Source: Acidobacteriaceae bacterium | GTDB lineage: Bacteria; Acidobacteriota; Terriglobia; Terriglobales; Acidobacteriaceae | Assembly (NCBI GenBank): GCA_003156235.1 | Contig: PMGP01000455.1 | Location: 1-11,298, forward strand | Direction of reading: 5' to 3' | Length of the DNA stretch: 11,298 nucleotides | Part shown: positions 5,911 to 11,298 of the stretch, piece by piece | Numbering within the stretch: the stretch's first letter is position 1 | How the letters are laid out: each line of letters starts with the position of its first letter | Notes under the pieces: generated by a model | What the model was told of the DNA's origin: nothing | Seen by the model: the letters and a program-made list of their open reading frames with translations, nothing else | The model's database searches: none | Program-made: the position numbers and the translations under genes

Positions 5911-6746
5911 GGCTGGAGCGGCGCAAGCACATCATCAGCCAGGATCGCTGGATGGTCTCCTATGCCGACTTCATCACCCTGCTGTTCGCCTTATTTGTGG
6001 TGCTGTTCGCCTTCGCCAAGGCCGGTCAGAAAAAACAAGCGCAGGTAACGGAGTCCATCGACAGCGCCTTCAAATCACTGAGCGTCTTGTCCGGCGCAAA
6101 CTCCGCCTCCAGCCAAGACCATGCGGCCAGCACCATGAATACCGTCATGGAAGAGAATGTGCTGTCGCCGGCCAGGGTTAAGGAAGACCTGGATCGCCTT
6201 CGCCGCGAGTTGGAGATGAGTCTATCGAGCCAAGTCGCCGCGCACTCCATCTCCATGAAGATGGGCCGCGACGGGCTGGTGATCAGCCTGCGCGAGGCCG
6301 GCTTCTTTAGCTCCGGCTCGGCCACTCCCAGGCCCGAGACCCTCCCCACACTGCGCCAGATCTCCGCCTCGCTCGGCCAAACGCCCTACGACCTGCGCAT
6401 CGAGGGACACACCGACAACGTTCCCATCCACACCGCGGAATTCGACTCCAACTGGGAGCTTTCTTCAGCTCGCGCCACACGCATCGCCCGCATTTTTATC
6501 GATATGAAAGCCATTTCCCCGGAGCGCATCTCCGCCGCCGGATATTCCGAGTACCACCCCGCGGCCAGCAACGATACCGCCGAGGGCCGCAGTGAAAACC
6601 GCCGCGTCGATCTGGTCGTCCTGCCCCGCATAAAAATCGATCTCTCTACGCCAGGACCTGCCAATCCCACCGGCCTATGGCGCAAAATCACCGACGAAGA
6701 TGCGCCTGCGCAAACGAAAACTGCCCCAGCCCAAGCCAATCCATAA
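5907..6746 (+). CDS. motB: Flagellar motor stator protein MotB
   Basis: The ion-conducting and peptidoglycan-anchoring partner of MotA. The 279-residue protein has a short basic cytoplasmic N terminus (MRLERRKH), then a single membrane segment at about 18-38 beginning SYADFITLLFALFVVLFAFA. D21 is the predicted ion-binding aspartate (E. coli D32). A polar linker and plug region follows to about 110. The OmpA/MotB peptidoglycan-binding domain spans about 119-240, with EGHTDNVPI at 166-174, NWELSSARA at 182-190 and GRSENRRVDLVVL at 227-239. A Pro/Ala-rich tail follows. The key residues all appear present, so the stator should be functional. Ion type (proton or sodium) cannot be assigned safely from sequence alone. 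Confidence 0.96.
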   Translation: MRLERRKHIISQDRWMVSYADFITLLFALFVVLFAFAKAGQKKQAQVTESIDSAFKSLSVLSGANSASSQDHAASTMNTVMEENVLSPARVKEDLDRLRRELEMSLSSQVAAHSISMKMGRDGLVISLREAGFFSSGSATPRPETLPTLRQISASLGQTPYDLRIEGHTDNVPIHTAEFDSNWELSSARATRIARIFIDMKAISPERISAAGYSEYHPAASNDTAEGRSENRRVDLVVLPRIKIDLSTPGPANPTGLWRKITDEDAPAQTKTAPAQANP

Positions 6747-6748
6747 AT

Positions 6749-6936
6749 CAGCGGAGTTATTGATGACTGCATAAATAATGTCTTGATAGGCGCGCCGGAG
6801 GCGCAGTGTTTATTAGCCCCGCGCTTTAGCGTGGGGAAAGCGGATTCCACAGATTCATACCGGAGTCCCATAGGGACGGCGCAAGGACATTTCTTTTGCT
6901 GGGGTCATTAGCCGCGCTGACTTGCTAACTCCGCTG
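6749..6936. repeat. Non-coding block bounded by an 11-bp inverted repeat
   Basis: CAGCGGAGTTA (6749-6759) and TAACTCCGCTG (6926-6936) are perfect inverted copies framing almost the whole space between the motB stop and the yjbQ stop. Just inside is a second, weaker inverted pair: AATGTCTTG near 6778-6786 and CAAGGACATT near 6883-6892. The interior holds GC-rich palindromes at 6789-6804, 6817-6836 and 6865-6877 (GTCCC-ATA-GGGAC). No open reading frame fits. It resembles a MITE-like or compound REP element, but no target-site duplication is visible. As the two genes converge here, it may also serve termination. Confidence 0.5.
6817..6836. terminator. Hairpin between convergent motB and yjbQ
   Basis: CCCCGCGC-TTTA-GCGTGGGG forms an 8-bp stem with one G-T pair around a TTTA loop. 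It belongs to the same CTTTAGC palindrome type as the repeats near the right end of the window. There is no clear U-tract on either strand, so use as a bidirectional terminator for motB (plus) and yjbQ (minus) is only a possibility. Confidence 0.4.
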
Positions 6937-6942
6937 TCTCTC

Positions 6943-7359
6943 CTACTCCACCCCCAGCACCTTGACGATCACCCGCTTACTGCGCTGCCCGTCGAACTCG
7001 GCATAGAAAACCCGCTGCCAGGTTCCCAGGTCCAGCTTTCCGTTGGTCACTGGCAACGTAGTCTCATGGTGCAGCAGCAGCGACTTCAGATGCGCGTCTC
7101 CATTGTCCTCGCCCGTCTGATGGTGCCGGTAATCGGGCCGCGCCGGCGCAAGCTCCTCCAGCCACTTGCCGATATCCTCAATCAGTCCGCTCTCCAGGTC
7201 GTTCACGTACACGGCGGCTGTAATATGCATCGGCGAAACAAAGCACAATCCATCCTTGACCCCGCTGCGCCGCACAATCTGTTCCACCTCGTCGGTGATG
7301 TGCACCATCTCCCGCCGCTTCCTGGTTTCCATCACCAGGTACTCCGTGTGACTCTTCAT
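6943..7359 (-). CDS. yjbQ: YjbQ/UPF0047 family protein
   Basis: A small cytoplasmic protein of the widespread YjbQ family. The E. coli member has been linked to weak thiamine-phosphate synthase activity, and the true physiological role is uncertain. The 138 residues match the usual length and show the family landmarks: PMHITAAVYVND at about 43-54 with a conserved His, PDYRHHQTGEDNGDAHLKSL at about 75-94 with the His/Asp cluster thought to line the active site, and LGTWQRVFYAEFDGQRSKRV at about 111-130. The ATG at 7359 has GGAGG 6 bases upstream. The frame can extend 8 codons to a GTG without a ribosome-binding site, so the shorter form is preferred. It lies 111 bases after the diguanylate cyclase gene on the same strand and has its own plausible promoter. 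Confidence 0.9.
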   Translation of the reverse strand: MKSHTEYLVMETRKRREMVHITDEVEQIVRRSGVKDGLCFVSPMHITAAVYVNDLESGLIEDIGKWLEELAPARPDYRHHQTGEDNGDAHLKSLLLHHETTLPVTNGKLDLGTWQRVFYAEFDGQRSKRVIVKVLGVE

Positions 7360-7390
7360 CTTTGCCTCCGAGCTGGGTACCACAGCCTTT

Positions 7391-7419
7391 ATCCTAAAAC
7401 GCGCCGTGGCCTCGGTCAG
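7391..7419 (-). promoter_or_regulatory. Candidate sigma-70 promoter for yjbQ
   Basis: On the minus strand CTGACC, a 17-base spacer and TAGGAT each match the -35 and -10 consensus at 4 of 6 positions. Predicted start is near 7384, about 25 bases before the ATG. The match is modest. Confidence 0.35.
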
Positions 7420-7470
7420 TCCCGCTTTCGCAAAAGGACTCCGCCGGCTTACAACCTATTCGCCCGCAGC

Positions 7471-9507
7471 CTAGGCTTGAGGGATGCACTTAAGATCTTC
7501 ATGAAGGGCGCAAATACTGAGATCATGTCCATGGTCGAATATGCAATAGCGGTTCTTGCCATCCAGCTTGGCCCTATACATGGCCTGATCGGCCTGACGA
7601 AGCAGCTGATCCGCATCTATATCCTCGGCCTGCGGATAGAAAGAAACGCCTATGCTAGCCGACACATGGAGGTCAAGATCGCCTATCTGCATCGGTTGGG
7701 ATGCCACGGCTAGAAGCCTGGCAAGCTCTGGATGGATGGCCTCCACGTCCGGCAAGTCCAGAAACACAACGACAAACTCGTCGCCTCCCAGCCGTGCCAC
7801 CGTATCGCTCTCGCGCAGAGCCTGCTTCATGCGCTTGGCCAGATTCATCAGCAATTGGTCGCCCGCGTCGTGCCCATGGAGGTCGTTGATGGCTTTGAAG
7901 CCATCCAGGTCAAGATACGCCACCGCCACCAGTTGATTCCGCCGGTGGGCCTGGGCCATGGCCTGATGCAGGCGGTCGGAGAGCAATACTCGATTCGGCA
8001 GTCCGGTCAGCATATCGAAGTGGGCGATCTGTTCCAGCCGGCTTTCGTGCTCCTTGATCGAGGTGATGTCGGTAAACAGCGCCACATACTGCTGGGTATT
8101 ACCCTCGGCGTCCCGCACCGCGCTCATGGTAAGCAATTCGGCGAATATCCTGCCCGCCTTGTCTCGGTTCCACACCTCGCCGGACCAATAGCCCTTATCG
8201 GTCAAGGCGCGCCACATCTCAGAATAGAACTCCTTGCTATGGCGTCCCGACTTGAGCAGTCTTGGGTTACTGCCCAGAACTTCCTCGCGCCCATAGCCCG
8301 TAATCTGGGTAAAGGCGTCGTTGACATCGAGGATTGCGCCGTCGGCCGCAGTGATCATAATGCCTTCGCGGGTATGCGTGAAGACGCTGGCGGCAAGGCG
8401 AAGCTGTTCTTCGGCCTGCCTGCGCTCGGTGATGTCCTGAATCGTGCCGCGCATTCTTGTCGGCCGGCCCTGTGCGTCGAACGACAGCCGACCCAGCCCA
8501 TGCACCCAGCGCGTCGCATGGTCCGTCTGCCGGACAATCCGGTATTCCTTATCGAAAGCCGCGCCTTTCCCCATGACTTCGTCTGCGAAATAGGCTTCCA
8601 TCATCGCCCGGTCACTTGGATGAATCAGAGCCGCCCAGCCTTCCACCGTTCGCGCATACATCTGATCAATGCCGAAGATCCCGTCCAGTACATCGGAACT
8701 GGTCCAGATGCCGGTTTGAATATCCAGATCGTAGCTACCGATACCGGCAATGATCTGCGCATCTCTTAAAGATTCCTTTGCCATCATATGTTCGGTGATG
8801 TCCCGCGATATGCCGAACAAGCCGACGATCTTTTCGTCCGCGTCTCTGAGCGGGTACTTGCAGATGTCCAGCCATATCTTCGCGCCTTTGGTGGTTACTC
8901 TCTGCTGAACCATATGGACTTGTGTGGCTCCCTCGAGAATCTGCCGGTCGCGCGAGTAGAAAACATCGGCGTTCTCCTCCAGGTACGTGTCGTAATCGGT
9001 CAGGCCAACCACCGTGCTCCCGTGATCGAGTTGGTAAACGGCCTTGGTATCCATGTTCCTGCTTACAGCGGTCGTAACGCAGTTTTCGTCCTTGAAGAAA
9101 ATGAGATCGTCAGTGTTCTCCATCATGGTCTTGAAGAAGGATGGAGTCTCCAGTTCGCCCCGATTCCGCCAAAGACTCTTGACATCCTGCAACAGGAGAT
9201 TGAGGACCACCTCACCGCCGGCGCGGGACTCTCTTGTGAAATGTCCCTTGAGGCAACGAATCCAGCCGTCGGAGTGCCGTATCCGGATGTTGAATGAGCC
9301 GGATGGAGGATGAATTTCAGGGGAAAACACCCTCTCTACGATTTTAGAATCGTCCTTGTGAATCCGCTCTTTCAGGCTTATCCTAGAGGTTAGAAAATCC
9401 TCAGCCTTGTAGCCCAGCAATGCCTCTACACCGTCGCTGACCGACAGCACAGGCATTCGCTCCGTCAACTCCAGACGGAATTTGGCTTCGATCACCGGAC
9501 TGCGCAT
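7471..9507 (-). CDS. Diguanylate cyclase with four PAS domains
   Basis: A predicted cytoplasmic enzyme making cyclic di-GMP from two GTP, controlled by tandem PAS sensors. With the ATG at 9507 it has 678 residues. PAS modules lie at about 5-110, 124-240, 252-362 and 368-484; the second and third end in DIT(E) motifs. The GGDEF domain follows at about 493-659, opening with DMLTGLPNR. Its active site is intact: DLDGFKAIND, GHDAGDQLL and LGGDEF at 573-578. An inhibitory I-site RxxD (RESD, 565-568) stands exactly five residues before GGDEF. There is no EAL domain and no membrane segment. The frame can extend 31 codons to a TTG at 9600, but that start has no ribosome-binding site, while the ATG follows GAGAAG. 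Its ligand cannot be told. Nearness to flagellar genes fits, but does not prove, a motility role. Confidence 0.93.
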   Translation of the reverse strand: MRSPVIEAKFRLELTERMPVLSVSDGVEALLGYKAEDFLTSRISLKERIHKDDSKIVERVFSPEIHPPSGSFNIRIRHSDGWIRCLKGHFTRESRAGGEVVLNLLLQDVKSLWRNRGELETPSFFKTMMENTDDLIFFKDENCVTTAVSRNMDTKAVYQLDHGSTVVGLTDYDTYLEENADVFYSRDRQILEGATQVHMVQQRVTTKGAKIWLDICKYPLRDADEKIVGLFGISRDITEHMMAKESLRDAQIIAGIGSYDLDIQTGIWTSSDVLDGIFGIDQMYARTVEGWAALIHPSDRAMMEAYFADEVMGKGAAFDKEYRIVRQTDHATRWVHGLGRLSFDAQGRPTRMRGTIQDITERRQAEEQLRLAASVFTHTREGIMITAADGAILDVNDAFTQITGYGREEVLGSNPRLLKSGRHSKEFYSEMWRALTDKGYWSGEVWNRDKAGRIFAELLTMSAVRDAEGNTQQYVALFTDITSIKEHESRLEQIAHFDMLTGLPNRVLLSDRLHQAMAQAHRRNQLVAVAYLDLDGFKAINDLHGHDAGDQLLMNLAKRMKQALRESDTVARLGGDEFVVVFLDLPDVEAIHPELARLLAVASQPMQIGDLDLHVSASIGVSFYPQAEDIDADQLLRQADQAMYRAKLDGKNRYCIFDHGHDLSICALHEDLKCIPQA

Positions 9508-9541
9508 CTTCTTCTCATCGGCTTGACTGGCAGTCTTAATC

Positions 9542-9569
9542 AATTTACTCCGCGCCAATCTGCAATCAA
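9542..9569 (-). promoter_or_regulatory. Candidate sigma-70 promoter for the diguanylate cyclase gene
   Basis: On the minus strand TTGATT, a 16-base spacer and TAAATT precede the gene, with a predicted start near 9535 and a leader of about 28 bases. It lies in the 165-base divergent space shared with the glycosylase gene, for which no convincing promoter was found. The position also supports the ATG start at 9507 over the upstream TTG. Confidence 0.35.
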
Positions 9570-9672
9570 ATCCGGCGCAAACCAAGCGTAATCTCGACAA
9601 GTTATTTTGGCAATCGCGAAAACAGTCGGCGCCAGCTCCTTCCCCGGCCCACCCCTTATCCTAAGGTCAGCC

Positions 9673-10386
9673 GTGACCTCAACCCAACCCACCGCCGCCC
9701 AGCGCCTGCGCCAAATCCATGACCAACTAGCCCAGGCCTACGGTCCTCAGCATTGGTGGCCGGCCAATACTCCTTTTGAAGTCATCCTCGGCGCATACCT
9801 CACTCAGAACACCTCCTGGAAGGCCGTCGAGCGCTCGCTCGCTAACCTGCGCGCGGCCGGAGCGCTGACCGTGGATGGCCTGCGGTCGCTCACCCTCAGG
9901 AAGTTGCAACGCCTCATCCAGCCCTCCGGCTTTCACACGCGCAAAGCGCCCGCGCTCAAGGCATTTCTGGCCTTGCTCGATGAGGAGTTTGCCGGTTCGC
10001 TCAAGAAACTCGCCGCCACTCCCACGGCCACATTGCGCATCCGCCTGTTGACCCTGCCCGGCGTTGGACCGGAGACCGCCGACGCCATCCTGCTCTACGC
10101 TCTCGGCCATCCCGTACCTGTCGCCGACGAGTACCTGCGCCGCATCGCTGAGCGCCACCAGCTTCTGACGCCCGCTCCCGGCCGCAAGCGCGCGGGATAC
10201 GATTCCCTGGCCAATCTCACCCGCCAGGCCTTCGCCGCCGATGCCCCCGGAGATCAGGCGCGCCTCTTCAACGAGTTTCATGCCCTCACGGTCGCCGTGG
10301 GTAAGGCCCACTGCCGCCGCACCGCCCACTGCGCGGGTTGCCCGCTGGCCGTCGATCTGCATACCGCCAGTGAATCCCCGCGCTAA
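9673..10386 (+). CDS. HhH-GPD DNA glycosylase, endonuclease III-related (MagIII-like)
   Basis: A base-excision-repair glycosylase of the helix-hairpin-helix superfamily. With the GTG at 9673 (AAGG 6 bases upstream) it has 237 residues; an alternative TTG at 9607 would add 22 unsupported ones. Landmarks are FEVILGAYLTQNTSWKAVER at about 35-54, the hairpin motif LPGVGPETADAILLYAL at about 128-144, and the catalytic aspartate D152 in PVADEYLRRI. At the position of the E. coli Nth catalytic lysine there is E134, as in endonuclease III-related/MagIII proteins, so a monofunctional glycosylase (perhaps on alkylated bases) is more likely than a bifunctional lyase. The C-terminal Fe-S motif is incomplete: C214-x5-C220-x2-C223 is present, but the fourth cysteine position is L229, with H230 next to it. 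Confidence 0.88.
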   Translation: MTSTQPTAAQRLRQIHDQLAQAYGPQHWWPANTPFEVILGAYLTQNTSWKAVERSLANLRAAGALTVDGLRSLTLRKLQRLIQPSGFHTRKAPALKAFLALLDEEFAGSLKKLAATPTATLRIRLLTLPGVGPETADAILLYALGHPVPVADEYLRRIAERHQLLTPAPGRKRAGYDSLANLTRQAFAADAPGDQARLFNEFHALTVAVGKAHCRRTAHCAGCPLAVDLHTASESPR

Positions 10387-10424
10387 AATTGGTTAAAGCG
10401 CGTTTCAATAAGCCGCATTGTGCC

Positions 10425-10561
10425 AGGGCGAGACTTTAGCAGCTTGCGAAATACTTATTCCTGGCTGCAAGAAGCGTCAGGGCACGACTGGTAGGTCAGG
10501 GTTTTAACCCTGACTGCCGCAAACGTAACAAAAAAAGGATGGGCTTTAGCCCCTGAGGGAT
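10425..10561. repeat. Cluster of palindromic repeats upstream of the Rrf2 gene
   Basis: This 221-base gap between the glycosylase and Rrf2 genes holds a decayed copy AGGGCGAGACTTTAGC (10425-10440), a second partial copy (GTCAGGGCACGACT, near 10477-10490), the perfect palindrome GTCAGGGTTTTAACCCTGAC (10495-10514), and GGGC-TTTA-GCCC (10541-10552) followed by CTGAGGGAT (10553-10561). The last arrangement recurs at 11192-11211. They are REP-type intergenic palindromes. Some may end the glycosylase transcript. No coding sequence is evident. Confidence 0.7.
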
Positions 10562-10593
10562 TTCATCCATCAAGTGCTGAACTATTTTTGATA

Positions 10594-10602
10594 TACACTG
10601 TA
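10594..10602. promoter_or_regulatory. Possible operator/promoter of the Rrf2 gene
   Basis: TACA-C-TGTA is a small perfect dyad in the AT-rich stretch just ahead of the GGAGGG ribosome-binding site, overlapping a -10-like TATACA (10592-10597). No good -35 was found. Rrf2 regulators often bind AT-rich dyads in their own promoters, so autoregulation is plausible but unproven. Confidence 0.25.
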
Positions 10603-10625
10603 CGATTGTGGAGGGAAGTGATCCA

Positions 10626-11096
10626 ATGGCAAGATCCAGCTCGACCATGCAGCTAACGCGTGCCGCGGATTATGGGATTCGCGTGATGATCCACATGGCC
10701 ACACTGCCCGCCCACGAGCGCGCGCTGCTGCCCGCGCTGGCCCGCGCCACGTCCGCCCCGCAGAGCTTTCTTTCCAAGGTTTTGCAAGCCCTGTGCCGCG
10801 CCGGATTCATCGTCTCCCGGAGAGGGCAGGCAGGCGGTTTTGAGATTTTGCCCGCCGGCCGCAAGGCATCCGTCCGCTCTGTGATTGAGGCCATCGAGGG
10901 GCCCATCTCCCTGAATCTCTGCCTGGTCTCCGGCGCATCCTGCAAGCGGAAATCCTTTTGCCCGGCGCATCCCGTCTGGGCCAGTGCTCAGGAAGCCATG
11001 ATGGGGGTTCTGAACGCGGCGACCATCGCCGATCTGGCACTTCAGCCGGCTACCCCGCAGCTACGCTCCTTGCGCGCCAAGTCCAAACCAGCCTGA
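10626..11096 (+). CDS. Rrf2-family transcriptional regulator, probable Fe-S sensor
   Basis: A 156-residue winged-helix DNA-binding regulator of the Rrf2 family, which includes IscR, NsrR and CymR. The family start MQLTRAADYGIRVMIHMA is at about 8-25, the recognition helix region QSFLSKVLQALCRAGFI at about 46-62, and the wing RRGQAGGFEI at about 65-74. The sensor loop carries C99-x6-C106-x5-C112-x2-H115. Three Cys plus a His two residues beyond the last recalls the [2Fe-2S] ligand set of IscR, although IscR spacing is x5-x5. Iron-sulfur or redox/NO sensing is therefore likely; the targets are unknown. The ATG at 10626 has GGAGGG about 10 bases upstream; a GTG at 10608 and an ATG at 10647 are alternatives. 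No isc/suf gene adjoins it, so IscR itself cannot be claimed. C57 is an additional cysteine. Confidence 0.9.
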   Translation: MARSSSTMQLTRAADYGIRVMIHMATLPAHERALLPALARATSAPQSFLSKVLQALCRAGFIVSRRGQAGGFEILPAGRKASVRSVIEAIEGPISLNLCLVSGASCKRKSFCPAHPVWASAQEAMMGVLNAATIADLALQPATPQLRSLRAKSKPA

Positions 11097-11103
11097 GAAA
11101 CTG

Positions 11104-11281
11104 CCGCCTTGGCTTTACAGCCTGCGGAAAAACTCATTGTTTTGAAAGGGCACGGCTTTAGTCGTGCCGTAAATGATTCATAACCATGCACGGCTTTAGC
11201 CACTGAGGGATGGTTTTCGTCAATTTCACCTAGAGGCCGTTTCATAACATGGTTTTGAAAGGGCACGGCTTTAGCCGTGCC
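11104..11281. repeat. Array of GGCTTTAGCC palindromes (REP-like)
   Basis: Four copies of one palindrome type follow the Rrf2 stop. They are a decayed TGGCTTTACAGCC (11110-11122) flanked by CCGC and GCGG; GGCACGGCTTTAGTCGTGCC (11149-11168); GGCTTTAGCC (11192-11201) followed by CTGAGGGAT; and the perfect GGCACGGCTTTAGCCGTGCC (11262-11281). The second and fourth share an identical 23-base block (11139-11161 and 11252-11274) that includes a TTTTGAAA lead-in. The array may continue beyond the window. There are no regular spacers and no coding sequence. The first hairpin could terminate the Rrf2 transcript. Confidence 0.85.
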
Positions 11282-11298
11282 GCTGACAAAGCAGAAAA

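Noticed and set aside
7360..7470. A riboswitch (such as a TPP type) ahead of yjbQ
   Set aside because: The space is only 111 bases and I could not see conserved thiamine-riboswitch elements. A simple promoter explains it better.
7732..8769. A 345-codon plus-strand open frame inside the diguanylate cyclase gene
   Set aside because: It is antisense to a protein with clear PAS and GGDEF motifs, resembles no family, and is explained by high GC content.
9508..9600. A 31-codon N-terminal extension of the diguanylate cyclase from a TTG
   Set aside because: The TTG has no ribosome-binding site and a promoter-like sequence lies inside the extension. The ATG at 9507 is preferred, though this is not certain.
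9727..10362. A minus-strand open frame opposite the glycosylase gene
   Set aside because: Gly/Gln/Arg-rich antisense shadow with no motif; the plus-strand HhH-GPD protein is clear.
11104..11281. A CRISPR array
   Set aside because: Copies are palindromic, unequal in length and sequence, and irregularly spaced, and no cas gene is present. They fit REP-type repeats.

Overview
This window looks like a piece of the chromosome of a motile, high-GC, Gram-negative-type bacterium. The probable phylum is Acidobacteriota. That placement is an inference from three things: flagellar proteins with many short Ser/Thr/Asn-rich stretches, an FlbD-MotA-MotB cassette, and dispersed palindromes built on a GGCTTTAGCC core, which I associate with that phylum. 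No rRNA or other phylogenetic marker is present, so the placement is moderate at best.

Layout. Positions 1-4538 (minus strand) hold a filament block transcribed flagellin -> fliD (cap) -> fliS (flagellin chaperone). Flagellin has its own sigma-28-type promoter, a long leader with two CsrA-like GGA sites (one on the ribosome-binding site), and a strong intrinsic terminator. fliD is nearly twice the usual size because a two-domain cassette is present twice, at an exact offset of 1017 bp. Positions 4734-6746 (plus strand) hold a divergent motor operon flbD/swrD-like -> motA -> motB, also preceded by a sigma-28-type promoter. Filament and stator synthesis therefore appear to be coupled to the same late flagellar sigma factor, back to back in a 246-bp control region.

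Positions 6747-6942, between the convergent motB and yjbQ genes, hold a non-coding block bounded by a perfect 11-bp inverted repeat and containing several hairpins. It may be a small mobile or REP-type element that also acts as a terminator. Positions 6943-9507 (minus strand) hold a multi-PAS diguanylate cyclase (four PAS modules, GGDEF with an I-site) followed by a YjbQ/UPF0047 family protein. Divergent from these, positions 9673-10386 (plus) encode a small HhH-GPD DNA glycosylase of the endonuclease III-related/MagIII type that lacks the Nth catalytic lysine and the fourth iron-sulfur cysteine. Positions 10626-11096 (plus) encode an Rrf2-family regulator with a probable Fe-S ligand set (Cys-x6-Cys-x5-Cys-x2-His).

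The spaces flanking the Rrf2 gene (10387-10607 and 11097-11298) are packed with intact and decayed GGCTTTAGCC palindromes. There is no tRNA, rRNA, CRISPR array or complete transposase gene in the window. The observations most worth following are the duplicated FliD insertion, the CsrA-like flagellin leader, the palindrome families and the inverted-repeat-bounded element at 6749-6936.
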